Source: Geobacillus thermoleovorans (GTDB lineage: Bacteria > Bacillota > Bacilli > Bacillales > Anoxybacillaceae). Taken from it: DNA of 64,000 nucleotides. Where the stretch lies: positions 1,405,001 through 1,469,000 of the forward strand of contig NZ_CP014335.1 in assembly GCF_001610955.1 (NCBI RefSeq), in the 5' to 3' direction. Below are positions 24,071 through 32,470 of this stretch, one piece after another; within the stretch, counting starts at the first letter, position 1; every line of letters starts with the position of its first letter. The notes beneath the pieces are model-generated. The model was not told the origin of the DNA, ran no database searches, and saw only the letters and a program-made list of their open reading frames with translations. The translations under genes and the position numbers were made by a program.

Positions 24071-25645
24071 ATGAGGCGAATAACGTTAAGAAAGCGGTTT
24101 TTAGTGCAAGTATTTTCTTTGCTTATCGTCATTGCGTGCCTGTTTGGTATGTTGCAAGTTTATTTTATGAATCGGCAAATCGAAGCCGATATTTATGAAA
24201 AGTCGTTGCTCATAGCTCGCGGCGTCGAGCAAGGGATCGAGGAAACAGAGCTGGCGTCGAAAATGATCGAGCACCAAATTGACTTGCAAATGGTAGCGGT
24301 CGCACGGCATATCGGCGATCTTCTCCGTACGCCGGAAGCCCGACATATTCGCCATGAGCAGTTGGAAGAGATGAAAGAGAGGTTTCAACTGGCCGGGCTG
24401 ACGATTTTTGAACGAAAGGGCGACGATATTGTAGCGACGAAGTCGACGGATCCAAAAGATATTGGATTCAGCACCAAAAGTTACGGAAAAACCGTGTATG
24501 CATACGCGGACACCCTCTTAAAAGGGGGAATGCCGCGGGTTGCCGGGGAGGAAGGGTATGCGAGCCAAAACATCTTCGTGCTCCCAATTGTCCAATCCGG
24601 CTCCCATAAGGACAAGCCGCGCTTTTTTAAGTACGCCTACTATCATCCGCCCGGATCGGATTATATTATTAACCCGTTTATTCAAGCGGGGGACGTATAC
24701 CAGTTCACCAAGCAGGCGGGTCCGGATCAGTTGATCGAACAAATCAAGCGAAGAAGCTCCTATATCAAGGATATTTCCGTATTAAATGCGGCGGTATTTA
24801 AAAACCCTGCTTTGGAAACAAACTTTTATCCGCCGGTGAAGAAAATAGAATACGGCGAGTTTAAGTACCATACAAAACAAGATATTGATATGATGAAAGA
24901 GTTGGTAGACAATCCGGCAAAAAAACTGTCTGTCCAAGAAGTCAACAGCGAAAAACTGTATAAAGTTTTTCTGCCGATCAGCGATCATCGCATTCTTTAT
25001 TTAGTGTTGGACTATCAAAAAATGACTGCGCCATTCTATAACTATTCGATTATTTTAATCGCTTCAAGCTTATTGTCTTTGCTGTCGCTGTTTGTAGTGA
25101 CGATTCCATTTTTTAACCGCATTTATGAAAACATTCAAAAACTGAAACGGCAAATGCAACAGTTGGCGGCTGGGGATTTGACGGTAAAAAGCCATGTGAA
25201 GGATGGCAGCGAGTTAGAAGAACTTTCAAACGATGTGAATCAAATGGTTCAAAAGCTGAATGTGCTCGTCACAGACGTAAAGGAGCAGGCGGTCAAAACT
25301 CAGCGTTCATCCGTCGTGCTTGAAGCAGAGGCTTCGCGGTCGGTCGAGAAAATGTATGAGTTGGCCGTGGGAACAACGCTTCAATCGAGAGAATGGCTGA
25401 ATGAAATCCATGCATTTTTAGACGAAATGGCAAATGTATTAAAAGCATTTCCGGGGGATCAAAAGGTGATGACTGTTTTGGAGAAGGTTGAGCAAATGAG
25501 AGTGATCGCCAATGACCGAACGGCGGTAGTCACAGAGATGACGATCCAATTGTCTGATTTACTGAAAGAGCTTCATGGTCAGTCAAAAGAGCTTTCATAC
25601 ATCTCTAATGCGCTGCTTCAACAGATGAGCCGTTTTATCCTTTAA
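24071..25645 (+). CDS. Membrane sensor with extracellular domain and HAMP, no output domain
   Basis: 524 residues. One helix at about 9-32 and a second at about 325-348 enclose a 290-residue extracellular domain (includes RHIGDLLRTPEARHI and DIGFSTKSYGKTVYAY), probably of the dCache type by size and position. A HAMP domain follows (NIQKLKRQMQQLAAGDLTVK...), then coiled coil. There is no methyl-accepting, kinase or GGDEF output domain. In B. subtilis-like partner switches the signal to a PP2C can come from another protein. This receptor, directly before the STAS-PP2C pair, could be that input. The ligand is unknown. Confidence 0.82.
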   Translation: MRRITLRKRFLVQVFSLLIVIACLFGMLQVYFMNRQIEADIYEKSLLIARGVEQGIEETELASKMIEHQIDLQMVAVARHIGDLLRTPEARHIRHEQLEEMKERFQLAGLTIFERKGDDIVATKSTDPKDIGFSTKSYGKTVYAYADTLLKGGMPRVAGEEGYASQNIFVLPIVQSGSHKDKPRFFKYAYYHPPGSDYIINPFIQAGDVYQFTKQAGPDQLIEQIKRRSSYIKDISVLNAAVFKNPALETNFYPPVKKIEYGEFKYHTKQDIDMMKELVDNPAKKLSVQEVNSEKLYKVFLPISDHRILYLVLDYQKMTAPFYNYSIILIASSLLSLLSLFVVTIPFFNRIYENIQKLKRQMQQLAAGDLTVKSHVKDGSELEELSNDVNQMVQKLNVLVTDVKEQAVKTQRSSVVLEAEASRSVEKMYELAVGTTLQSREWLNEIHAFLDEMANVLKAFPGDQKVMTVLEKVEQMRVIANDRTAVVTEMTIQLSDLLKELHGQSKELSYISNALLQQMSRFIL

Positions 25646-25677
25646 TTTTGTTTAGATAGGAGTGAAAAACAGCTGCT

Positions 25678-25995
25678 ATGGGGTTACAGATCGGGTTGCA
25701 CTTCGATGATGAGGCAGCCAATTTGGAAATCAGGGGAATACTTGATATATCGACCGCCCATATATTGGAAGGTTATATACAAAAGCTTATAGGCATCAAG
25801 GGGTTGACTATTGATCTTTCTGGATTGGAATTTATTGACTCTACAGGGGTTGGAGCGATCATGGAAATCATTTATCATTCCATCGAACATTCATTTTCAA
25901 TCGAACTAAAAGGGATGAGTGGGCCAATACACGAGATTTTAGAAACGGTCGGTTTATTGACGATGTTGGAGACGATTGCCGGGAGGGCGGTTTGA
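25678..25995 (+). CDS. STAS domain protein (anti-sigma-factor antagonist type), first copy
   Basis: 105 residues forming one STAS domain. The phosphorylation site is in LEFIDSTGVGAIMEI (Ser of DSTG). It resembles SpoIIAA and RsbV: unphosphorylated, such proteins bind an ATPase partner; phosphorylated, they let it go. The start ATG 25678 follows TAGGAGTG at a slightly long distance. The TGA overlaps the start of the PP2C gene, an arrangement expected for a phosphatase and its substrate. A second STAS protein is encoded 3 kb downstream in the same operon. Confidence 0.92.
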   Translation: MGLQIGLHFDDEAANLEIRGILDISTAHILEGYIQKLIGIKGLTIDLSGLEFIDSTGVGAIMEIIYHSIEHSFSIELKGMSGPIHEILETVGLLTMLETIAGRAV

Positions 25996-26804
25996 TGTAT
26001 TTCAGTGAGAACATCTATCTATACGGTCGGCCGCTCGCCAATAAACCGGATATGGAGAAATGGCTGGAGCGAGAAATTCAGTTGGCGAAAAATATTCAAA
26101 CGAAATTGTTGAATGGCTCGGTTCCTGATGTAAAAGGTGCAGAAGTGAAGGGCCTTTCCATTCCAGCTAGGTTGATTGGCGGAGACTACTATGATTTTTA
26201 CCCGCTCGGCAACGGAAAAGTCCGTATCGTGATTGGCGATGTGATGGGAAAAGGGATTCCCGCGGCAATGTTAATGATTTTGACGCGCGGAGCGTTTCGC
26301 AGCGCCTCAGAAAGCAGTAAAAGCCCAAGTCAGACGCTGACGGCGATGAACAAAGCTCTCTGTCAAGATTTGCGCTCCTTGAAATCGTTTGTCACACTAG
26401 TTTGTGCTGATTGGGACCCGCATACGAACGTTCTGACATATGCGAGCGCCGGCCATATGATGCCTTTGCTGTTGAAAAGCAAAGAAAGGAAAGTCGTTGA
26501 ACTTCCTAAGACGTTGGGGATCATGGTTGGCGCGTTCCCTGAATATGTGTATGAAGAAAAAGAGATCGCTCTTGAAACGGACGATGTCGTGTTGTTTTAT
26601 ACTGATGGCATTATCGAGGCGGAAAACCGGAAAAAGGAGCAATTTCAGCGTGATCGTCTTATCCGCGCATTATTAAAATACGCCAGCTGTCCAGCGCATC
26701 AGGCGGGGCAGCGTGTGATAGAGGATATTTACACCTTTACGGAAGGCGCTATGCAAAAAGATGATATGACCATGGTGATAGTAAAAATTCATCAAGAAAC
26801 ATAA
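25995..26804 (+). CDS. PP2C-type serine phosphatase (SpoIIE/RsbU family)
   Basis: 269 residues. An N-terminal helix (EKWLEREIQLAKNIQTKLL) of the linker type found before SpoIIE/RsbU domains leads into the phosphatase. Metal-binding aspartates are visible in GGDYYDFY, IGDVMGKGIPAAM, FYTDGIIEA and KDDMTMVIV. It should dephosphorylate a STAS protein, most likely the one encoded immediately upstream (ATGA overlap). It has no attached sensory domain beyond the short N-terminal helix, so activation must come from another protein, perhaps the HAMP receptor. TTG 25992 in the same frame is a less likely start. Confidence 0.93.
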   Translation: MYFSENIYLYGRPLANKPDMEKWLEREIQLAKNIQTKLLNGSVPDVKGAEVKGLSIPARLIGGDYYDFYPLGNGKVRIVIGDVMGKGIPAAMLMILTRGAFRSASESSKSPSQTLTAMNKALCQDLRSLKSFVTLVCADWDPHTNVLTYASAGHMMPLLLKSKERKVVELPKTLGIMVGAFPEYVYEEKEIALETDDVVLFYTDGIIEAENRKKEQFQRDRLIRALLKYASCPAHQAGQRVIEDIYTFTEGAMQKDDMTMVIVKIHQET

Positions 26805-26828
26805 ACTTTTGGCAAGGGGGGGGCGGCG

Positions 26829-28853
26829 ATGGGGCAAACGATCATTTCGAAAGGAAAAAACATCGATGAGGCGATTCACGTTGGCCTAGCGATTTTGCAA
26901 AGCAAACGTGAAGAGGTGCAGATCGAAATTATCCAACGGGAAACAAAAGGAATTTGGCGCATCGGTTTCAAACCAGCAATTGTAAAGCTGACGAAAGTAG
27001 AAAGGCAGGTTGAGCCGTCTAGCGTTGCTGAAGAAGAAAAATCCGATTCGGCCAGTGTGGGCGGAGCGCGGTCCAAAGTAACTGAGGATCATTTGAGCGG
27101 AAAAGCATGGGTACGAGGAGGGCAAATTTTTTATCGTCCATCGCCGCTATGCTATCCGACCATTACCGTGGGGCAAGGCGTTCTGCTTTTTAAAAATGGC
27201 GAGCCAGTGACGGGGACGACGGTCATCACGGAAGGCGACCAATTAGAAATACAAACGGCGGAGGAAACGGTCGAGACAAAATGGGATATCATCGTTGATG
27301 AAGACAAGCTGCACGCCATCTTGCGCATAGAGCCGGGGGTGAAAAAACGCTTTCAAATAAAAGATATCGACCCTGATTACCATATTGAGTTAAAAGCCGA
27401 ACAGCACATTGAAGTGCAAAACACTCTCGAGTACAAACCGGTTTTGCAAAAACTAAAATCGTTGAATATTGTCCAAGGGCTTGATTTTATCGCGATGGCT
27501 GAAGCGGCCAAAACGACAAAACCGGGTGATTTCGTCATTGCTAGAGGAGTGAAACCGCAGCAAGGAAAAAACGGTTGGGTGGAGTTAACGGTCAATTTGG
27601 ACAGTAAACAGGCGGGGCCGAAACTGCGGGAAGACGGCACTGTTGATTTCCGCGAAGTAAACAATATTCCTTCCGTTCATCCGGGGCAAGTCATCGCGAT
27701 CGTTCATCCCCCGGTCCCGGGCGTTCCGGGCGTGACGGTGACGAATGAGCCGATTCCGCCTAAACCTGTCTACCCGGTGGCTGTCTATTTAGGAAAAGGA
27801 GTAACGGCGATTGAAAATGGAACGAAAATTGTGGCGTTGGCCAACGGGCGGCCCGTATTTCGGCAACAAGGGCTAGATGTGCATATATTTATAGTGGACA
27901 AGCTTACTCATCAAGGCGACGTCGATTTAGGTTCGGGCAATATTCGGTTTCATGGCGACGTCGACATTACCGGCAACGTCGAAGACGGGATGAGCGTCGA
28001 GGCGGAGGGCAATATTACGATATTTCAAAATGTCACTCGAGCGACGATTACGTCAAAACAAGCTGTCTTTATCAGACGAAATGTCATTGGAAGCGTCATC
28101 TCGGCGGGAACAGGCCATATACTGACTTCCGAGCTCGCGCATTTGTTAATCACAATCGAAGGATATATTGAAAAAATGATTTCCTCTATAAAGCAGCTAG
28201 TCAGTTCTCCGGCGTTTAAAAGGACAGATTGGAAACAGAACGGACTGTTCCCATTAATCAAGCTTTTAATGGATTATAAATTCCGCCCTTTAGTTGCAGT
28301 AGGGCACAAGTATATTGAGGTGACCAAAAGGGGCGACCGCCAGCAGTTTCATCCGGTTTGGTTCGATTTAGCTGAGCGGTTTCAACGCTGTTTTTTCTCG
28401 AGCATCCCGAACGAGCTCCATTCCCTTGAACAGCTCGCCAAGCTGCTTGAGGACATAAAGACAACAATGAAACAATACACGGATGTCAATGGCGAAAGCA
28501 GTTATATCGAGATGGCCTACGCGTTGAATAGCACGATCTACTGCAGCGGCGATATAACCGTTTTTGGCCAAGGATGCTATAACTGTACGATTCATTCCGG
28601 CGGTTTTCTAAACGTAAAAGGGGTTATGCGCGGCGGCCGCGCCTACGCCCGAAAAGGGGCGTCTATTCAAGAGGCTGGTTCGGATTCCGGGGTCGTTACA
28701 CACATTGCCGTGCCTGAGGGCCAAACAGTGAGATTTGGTGTGGTGAAAGAGGGGACAATAGTTCAAATCGGTAAAACAGCTTACACGTTCCAAAAAGAAC
28801 ATCGCCAAATTGAAGCGGCGTTAGACGAAAACGGACAAATGATTTTCGATTAA
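26829..28853 (+). CDS. FapA family protein (DUF342) with Jag-N-like N-terminus
   Basis: 674 residues. The first 55 (ISKGKNIDEAIHVGLAIL..., IQRETKGIWRIGFKPA) form a Jag-N-like domain. A long DUF342/FapA region follows, with VKKRFQIKDIDPDYHIELK, GSGNIRFHGDVDITGNVEDG and SAGTGHILTSE, suggesting a stacked beta-helix of the polymer-forming type. FapA proteins are linked to polar flagellum or cell-surface assembly and, in Vibrio, to sensing sugar-transport status; their biochemical role is open. The start follows AAGGGGGGGG. Placement between the PP2C and second STAS genes suggests that it is a scaffold or target of the switch. That is inference. Confidence 0.85.
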   Translation: MGQTIISKGKNIDEAIHVGLAILQSKREEVQIEIIQRETKGIWRIGFKPAIVKLTKVERQVEPSSVAEEEKSDSASVGGARSKVTEDHLSGKAWVRGGQIFYRPSPLCYPTITVGQGVLLFKNGEPVTGTTVITEGDQLEIQTAEETVETKWDIIVDEDKLHAILRIEPGVKKRFQIKDIDPDYHIELKAEQHIEVQNTLEYKPVLQKLKSLNIVQGLDFIAMAEAAKTTKPGDFVIARGVKPQQGKNGWVELTVNLDSKQAGPKLREDGTVDFREVNNIPSVHPGQVIAIVHPPVPGVPGVTVTNEPIPPKPVYPVAVYLGKGVTAIENGTKIVALANGRPVFRQQGLDVHIFIVDKLTHQGDVDLGSGNIRFHGDVDITGNVEDGMSVEAEGNITIFQNVTRATITSKQAVFIRRNVIGSVISAGTGHILTSELAHLLITIEGYIEKMISSIKQLVSSPAFKRTDWKQNGLFPLIKLLMDYKFRPLVAVGHKYIEVTKRGDRQQFHPVWFDLAERFQRCFFSSIPNELHSLEQLAKLLEDIKTTMKQYTDVNGESSYIEMAYALNSTIYCSGDITVFGQGCYNCTIHSGGFLNVKGVMRGGRAYARKGASIQEAGSDSGVVTHIAVPEGQTVRFGVVKEGTIVQIGKTAYTFQKEHRQIEAALDENGQMIFD

Positions 28854-28872
28854 AAAAGTTGAGGGGGATACA

Positions 28873-29205
28873 ATGTTTTTATATGAGTTGGCGAAAAATG
28901 GGCAGAATGTAGATGTTTATTTTAAAGGGGACTTAGATATTGAGGCAACAGAGGCAATGGAAGCGATGTTTCAAGAAATCAGGTGTTTCCATACGGTTTC
29001 TTTCGATTTGTCAGCTGTCCCTTTTGTTGATTCGACGGGGATCGGGCTGCTCGTTCATTTCATTGATGCCTTAAAGGAGGACGGAAAACAAGTGATGATT
29101 TTCGGAATACAACCGGAAGTAAATGAAGTATTTCGCATTGTTCAGTTAGAGGAAATTTTAGGAGTGCCGATGTTCTGTCAATCGCGAGGGGATCAGTTGG
29201 AATAG
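28873..29205 (+). CDS. STAS domain protein, second copy
   Basis: 110 residues, one STAS domain with the DSTG site in VPFVDSTGIGLLVHF. It shares the fold with the first STAS protein of the operon but little exact sequence, so the two are not a recent duplication. Two STAS proteins for one PP2C and one RsbT-like ATPase allow either competition for the same partner or two separate outputs. The start follows GAGGGGG. It lies 26 bases before the LytTR regulator gene. Confidence 0.92.
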   Translation: MFLYELAKNGQNVDVYFKGDLDIEATEAMEAMFQEIRCFHTVSFDLSAVPFVDSTGIGLLVHFIDALKEDGKQVMIFGIQPEVNEVFRIVQLEEILGVPMFCQSRGDQLE

Positions 29206-29231
29206 GAGGATAGAAAGAAGGGAAGGAAGCA

Positions 29232-29972
29232 ATGAATGATTTAAAAATCGTGATTGCTGATGATGATGCGTCTTCAAGAACGATTTTGCGGCATTTTATC
29301 CACTTATTCCCCAATTACAACGTTGTGGCTGAGGCGACAAGCGGAGAGGAGTTTTTGCAGCTTGTGCTCCAAGAACAGCCGGATATTGTATTGGTCGATA
29401 TCAATATGCCTGGGCTCGATGGCATGGAGGCGGTCAAGATATGCAGGCAGCTTTTGCCTGCCCTCCAGGTGATTTTTATTACTGGATACGATGAATTTGC
29501 CGTAGAGGCTTTTGAAGTGTCCGCTACGGATTATATCGTGAAACCGATTGAGCGAACGCGTCTCTTTTATGCGTTGGAAAAGGCCCGCAAATTGATTGAA
29601 ATGGCCAAGCAATGCGCCGCTGTAAAAGCGAAACAGCCGAGCAAAAGGCTTGGAATCCGATCGAAAAACTCTATTGTTTTGCTGCCGATGGAAGATATTT
29701 TATTCGTGGAAAAGGAAAGCAGAAAAACGGTCATTCACACGGCAAATGAGCAATATGAAACAACGGAGACGCTGAACGAAATTGAAAGGGAGCTGGACAA
29801 TTGTTTTTTTAAGACTCACCGCTCTTATATTATCAATTTAAAAAAAATAATAAAAATTACCCAAGTTGGCGAAACGTATTTGGCTCATTTTTTCGATAGT
29901 GAGAAAGTCGCATATATTTCGAAACTGAAATTTCATGAAGTGCAGAGAAGAATTTTCGATATGAATAATTAG
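29232..29972 (+). CDS. LytTR-type response regulator
   Basis: 246 residues. The receiver domain (about 1-120) has ADDDASS, the acceptor Asp57 in LVDINMPGLDG and Lys in DYIVKPIER. A LytTR DNA-binding domain fills about 138-243 (LPMEDILFVEKESRKTVIH, FFKTHRSYIINLKKI). It should bind DNA as a dimer after phosphorylation. No LytS-type kinase is adjacent; the hybrid kinase at 15851 in the same island is the nearest candidate phosphodonor. It closes the 13-gene operon, so it is the most direct route from this system to gene expression. Its targets cannot be read here. Confidence 0.93.
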   Translation: MNDLKIVIADDDASSRTILRHFIHLFPNYNVVAEATSGEEFLQLVLQEQPDIVLVDINMPGLDGMEAVKICRQLLPALQVIFITGYDEFAVEAFEVSATDYIVKPIERTRLFYALEKARKLIEMAKQCAAVKAKQPSKRLGIRSKNSIVLLPMEDILFVEKESRKTVIHTANEQYETTETLNEIERELDNCFFKTHRSYIINLKKIIKITQVGETYLAHFFDSEKVAYISKLKFHEVQRRIFDMNN

Positions 29973-29979
29973 GTGAGTT

Positions 29980-30171
29980 TTTCAGCAGGAAGCAGAGAGC
30001 AGCACGGAATTGCTGAAAGACAGCGCTGGGCAACCTACAATCAGCATAGGAATCGTTGTTTGCCCATCGGATGGAAACACCTCGAAAAAAGTTGAGCGTC
30101 CACGTCGACCAGGTCTTTATCAAGCAAAGGGGGAGCGCAACAATTATACGTTTTATGGCCGGAAGGTTCGA
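29980..30171 (+). pseudogene. Decayed C-terminal part of a GGDEF domain
   Basis: Right after the LytTR gene, a frame with no start reads TELLKDSAGQPTISIGIVVC, then PSDGNTSKK. It drops into the next frame for KKLSVHVDQ and returns for GLYQAKGERNNYTFYGRKV. Joined, this is the end of a GGDEF domain (T-x-SIG... , ...ALYxAKxxGRNxxxxY). Two frame changes, the missing GGDEF motif and missing N-terminus make it a relic. A diguanylate cyclase therefore once lay at the end of an operon that starts with an EAL phosphodiesterase. Confidence 0.75.
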
Positions 30172-30234
30172 AGGCTTGTCAAGAAGGCTCTATATGATCC
30201 GCAGGTGTTAGCAAGGAACATCGATGCCAAACAT

Positions 30235-30274
30235 GAAGGATGTCCTCAAAAAAAGCGGGACATCCTTCTTTATT
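30235..30274 (+). terminator. Terminator at the end of the signalling island
   Basis: GAAGGATGTCC pairs perfectly with GGACATCCTTC over 11 bp, followed by TTTATT. Confidence 0.88.
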
Positions 30275-30372
30275 GTCGGCACTACTTACTGAGAAGCCTC
30301 TCCTCTTGAAACAGAAGGTGAGAGGAGAAAGTTCGGAGCGGGACAGCCTGTTAAGCCAGTCTCGAGAAGAGA

Positions 30373-31767
30373 TCAAATAAGCCCCAACCATCTCGCCAGC
30401 TGTGCGGTCGTAAAGGTGACCGCAATGGCAATCGCTGTCGGCAAGGCAAAGGCGACGAACGTCCATTTCGCGCTTTTCGTTTCTTTGTAAATGTTGACGA
30501 GCGTCGTGCCGCATGGGTAGTGAAGCAGGGAAAACAGCATCATATTGAGGGCGGTGAGCCACGTCCAGCCGTGGTCAAGCAAAATTTGTTTTAGAGAATG
30601 CAGGCCATCGACTTCAGTGAGCGCCCCCGCGGATAAATAGCCCATCAGCAAAATCGGCACGACAATTTCATTGGCTGGCAAGCCTAAAATGAACGCCATC
30701 AAAATGTAGCCATCCAATCCCAATGCTTTGGCAAATGGGTCAAGCCAGTCGGCTAAATACGCCAGCACGGTCGTATCTCCCACGTGAACGTTGCCGAGCA
30801 CCCATGTCAGAATGCCGGCCGGCGCCGCAACCGTTACCGCCCGTTTCAGCACATAGAGTGATTTGTCGAGGGTGGCCCGGATGATCGTCTCCATGATTTT
30901 CGGGCGTCGGTACGGCGGCAGCTCCAGCGTGTAATGGGTCGGAATGCCGCGCAAGGCCGTCTTGGATAAGACCCATGAAACGGTCAACGTGACGACGATG
31001 CCAAACAACACCATGGCGACGACCACACCCGCCGTAACGAACGTTTTCCATCCGCCTGTATAGCCGGCTGCCATAAATAAGGACGAAAGCAGGATCAGCG
31101 TTGGCCAACGTCCATTGCAGGGGACGAAGTTGTTGGTCAAAATGGCCAGCATTCGTTCGCGCGGTGATTCGATAATGCGCGTCGACATGATGGCCGCCGC
31201 GTTGCAGCCGAAGCCCATGGCCATCGTCAGTGATTGTTTGCCATGCGCCCCCGCTTTTTTAAACAAGCGATCCATGTTAAAGGCGACACGCGGCAAGTAG
31301 CCATAATTTTCGAGCAAAGCGAATACGGGAAAGAAAATCGCCATCGGCGGCAGCATCACGCTGACGACCCAAGCCGTGCCGCGGTATAGGCCAAGTACAA
31401 TGAGGCCGTGCAACCAGTCGGGGGCGTGAATCGCTTGAAAGGCCATGGTGAGATACGTTTCGATCGTTCCGAACAAGCGGGCGAGCGAATCGGAAAATAC
31501 GTTGGCGCCGGCGATCGTCATGTAAAGGACAGCGGCGAGAAGCGCCAGCATAATTGGAAATCCCCACCGCTTCGACGTGACGATCCGGTCAATCTGTTCC
31601 GTTCGATCACGTTTCACGCTCTTCGTATGATTGACACATTCTCGATAAAGCTCGGCCGATGTTTGAAAGATGGCGGCAACGATTTGCTCGCGCACATTGT
31701 CCGGCGCCAATGATTTCGCTTCTGTCATTAAGCGGTCAAATCGATTTGATGGATCCGCAGCAGGCAT
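30373..31767 (-). CDS. feoB: FeoB membrane part (ferrous iron permease), separate gene
   Basis: 464 residues with about ten hydrophobic helices. It carries the two Gate domains and the FeoB core typical of the C-terminal two thirds of FeoB (LENYGYLPRVAFNMDRLFKK, MGFGCNAAAIMSTRII, NNFVPCNGRWPTLILLSS). It forms the Fe2+ channel. In most bacteria this is fused to the GTPase; here it has its own start, ATG 31767, with AAGGAGGGG 7 bases upstream, and overlaps the GTPase gene by 32 bases in another frame. The ribosome binding site sits inside the GTPase coding end, so translation is likely coupled. Confidence 0.88.
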   Translation of the reverse strand: MPAADPSNRFDRLMTEAKSLAPDNVREQIVAAIFQTSAELYRECVNHTKSVKRDRTEQIDRIVTSKRWGFPIMLALLAAVLYMTIAGANVFSDSLARLFGTIETYLTMAFQAIHAPDWLHGLIVLGLYRGTAWVVSVMLPPMAIFFPVFALLENYGYLPRVAFNMDRLFKKAGAHGKQSLTMAMGFGCNAAAIMSTRIIESPRERMLAILTNNFVPCNGRWPTLILLSSLFMAAGYTGGWKTFVTAGVVVAMVLFGIVVTLTVSWVLSKTALRGIPTHYTLELPPYRRPKIMETIIRATLDKSLYVLKRAVTVAAPAGILTWVLGNVHVGDTTVLAYLADWLDPFAKALGLDGYILMAFILGLPANEIVVPILLMGYLSAGALTEVDGLHSLKQILLDHGWTWLTALNMMLFSLLHYPCGTTLVNIYKETKSAKWTFVAFALPTAIAIAVTFTTAQLARWLGLI

Positions 31768-32470
31768 ACGCGTTCCCCTCCTTGATCAATGGTTGCGGCG
31801 GTTGTTTCAGCGCTTGAAGCAGCGATGTATCGCCGTCAAGGAGACGAAGAGCGATCCAGCGAGCAGGATACGTGTCTCCCATCACGTCTTTCACGAGTGG
31901 AAGAAGTTTGGCAATGCCTCGTTCGATTTCCGGGCTGTACCGGATGGAAAGCGGGTTGGTGTTGATGCGGCCATGCGCCATGGCATCCACTGTATCAAGC
32001 AGTGCATCGATTCCTTCCCGGTTGCGGGCCGAGATCGGCACGACCGGCACGCCGAGTTTGACGGCTAATTTTTTTGTATTGATATGAATGCCTTTCTTTT
32101 TCGCTTCATCCATCAAATTGATAGCGATAATGACGCGGTCGGTCATTTCCAATACTTGAAGCGCTAGATTCAAGTTGCGTTCTAATGCCGTAGCGTCGAC
32201 CACAACGACCGTGACGTCAGGACGTTGAAACAGGAGAAAATCGCGCGCCACCTCTTCATCGGCTGAATTGGAATAGAGCGAATACGTTCCCGGCAAGTCG
32301 ACGATCCGGTACAACGTGCCGCGGTGGCGGCATTCTCCTTCCGCATGAGTGACCGTTTTCCCGGGCCAGTTGCCGGTATGTTGGCGCAGGCCCGTTAAGA
32401 CGTTGAACAACGTGCTTTTGCCGGTGTTCGGATTTCCCATTAAGGCAATCGTATACGTCATATCAGTCAT
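31736..32470 (-). CDS. feoB: FeoB GTPase part (G domain), separate gene
   Basis: 244 residues. The G motifs are in order: GNPNTGKSTLFN (G1), DLPGTYSL (G3), NLMDEAKKKG (G4) and PISARN (G5), then the GDI-like helical region (ERGIAKLLPLV, PARWIALRLLDGD). It regulates Fe2+ passage through the membrane partner. ATG 32470 overlaps the end of feoA by 8 bases, with GGGAGAAG upstream. The frame ends soon after LLQALKQPPQPLIKEG, whose IKEG codons are also the ribosome binding site of the permease gene. That supports a true gene split rather than a sequencing frameshift. Confidence 0.88.
   Translation of the reverse strand: MTDMTYTIALMGNPNTGKSTLFNVLTGLRQHTGNWPGKTVTHAEGECRHRGTLYRIVDLPGTYSLYSNSADEEVARDFLLFQRPDVTVVVVDATALERNLNLALQVLEMTDRVIIAINLMDEAKKKGIHINTKKLAVKLGVPVVPISARNREGIDALLDTVDAMAHGRINTNPLSIRYSPEIERGIAKLLPLVKDVMGDTYPARWIALRLLDGDTSLLQALKQPPQPLIKEGNAYACCGSIKSI

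Noticed and set aside
31736-31767. feoB as a frameshifted pseudogene
   Set aside because: The second frame has its own strong ribosome site at correct spacing, and no single-base change is needed to explain a working pair.
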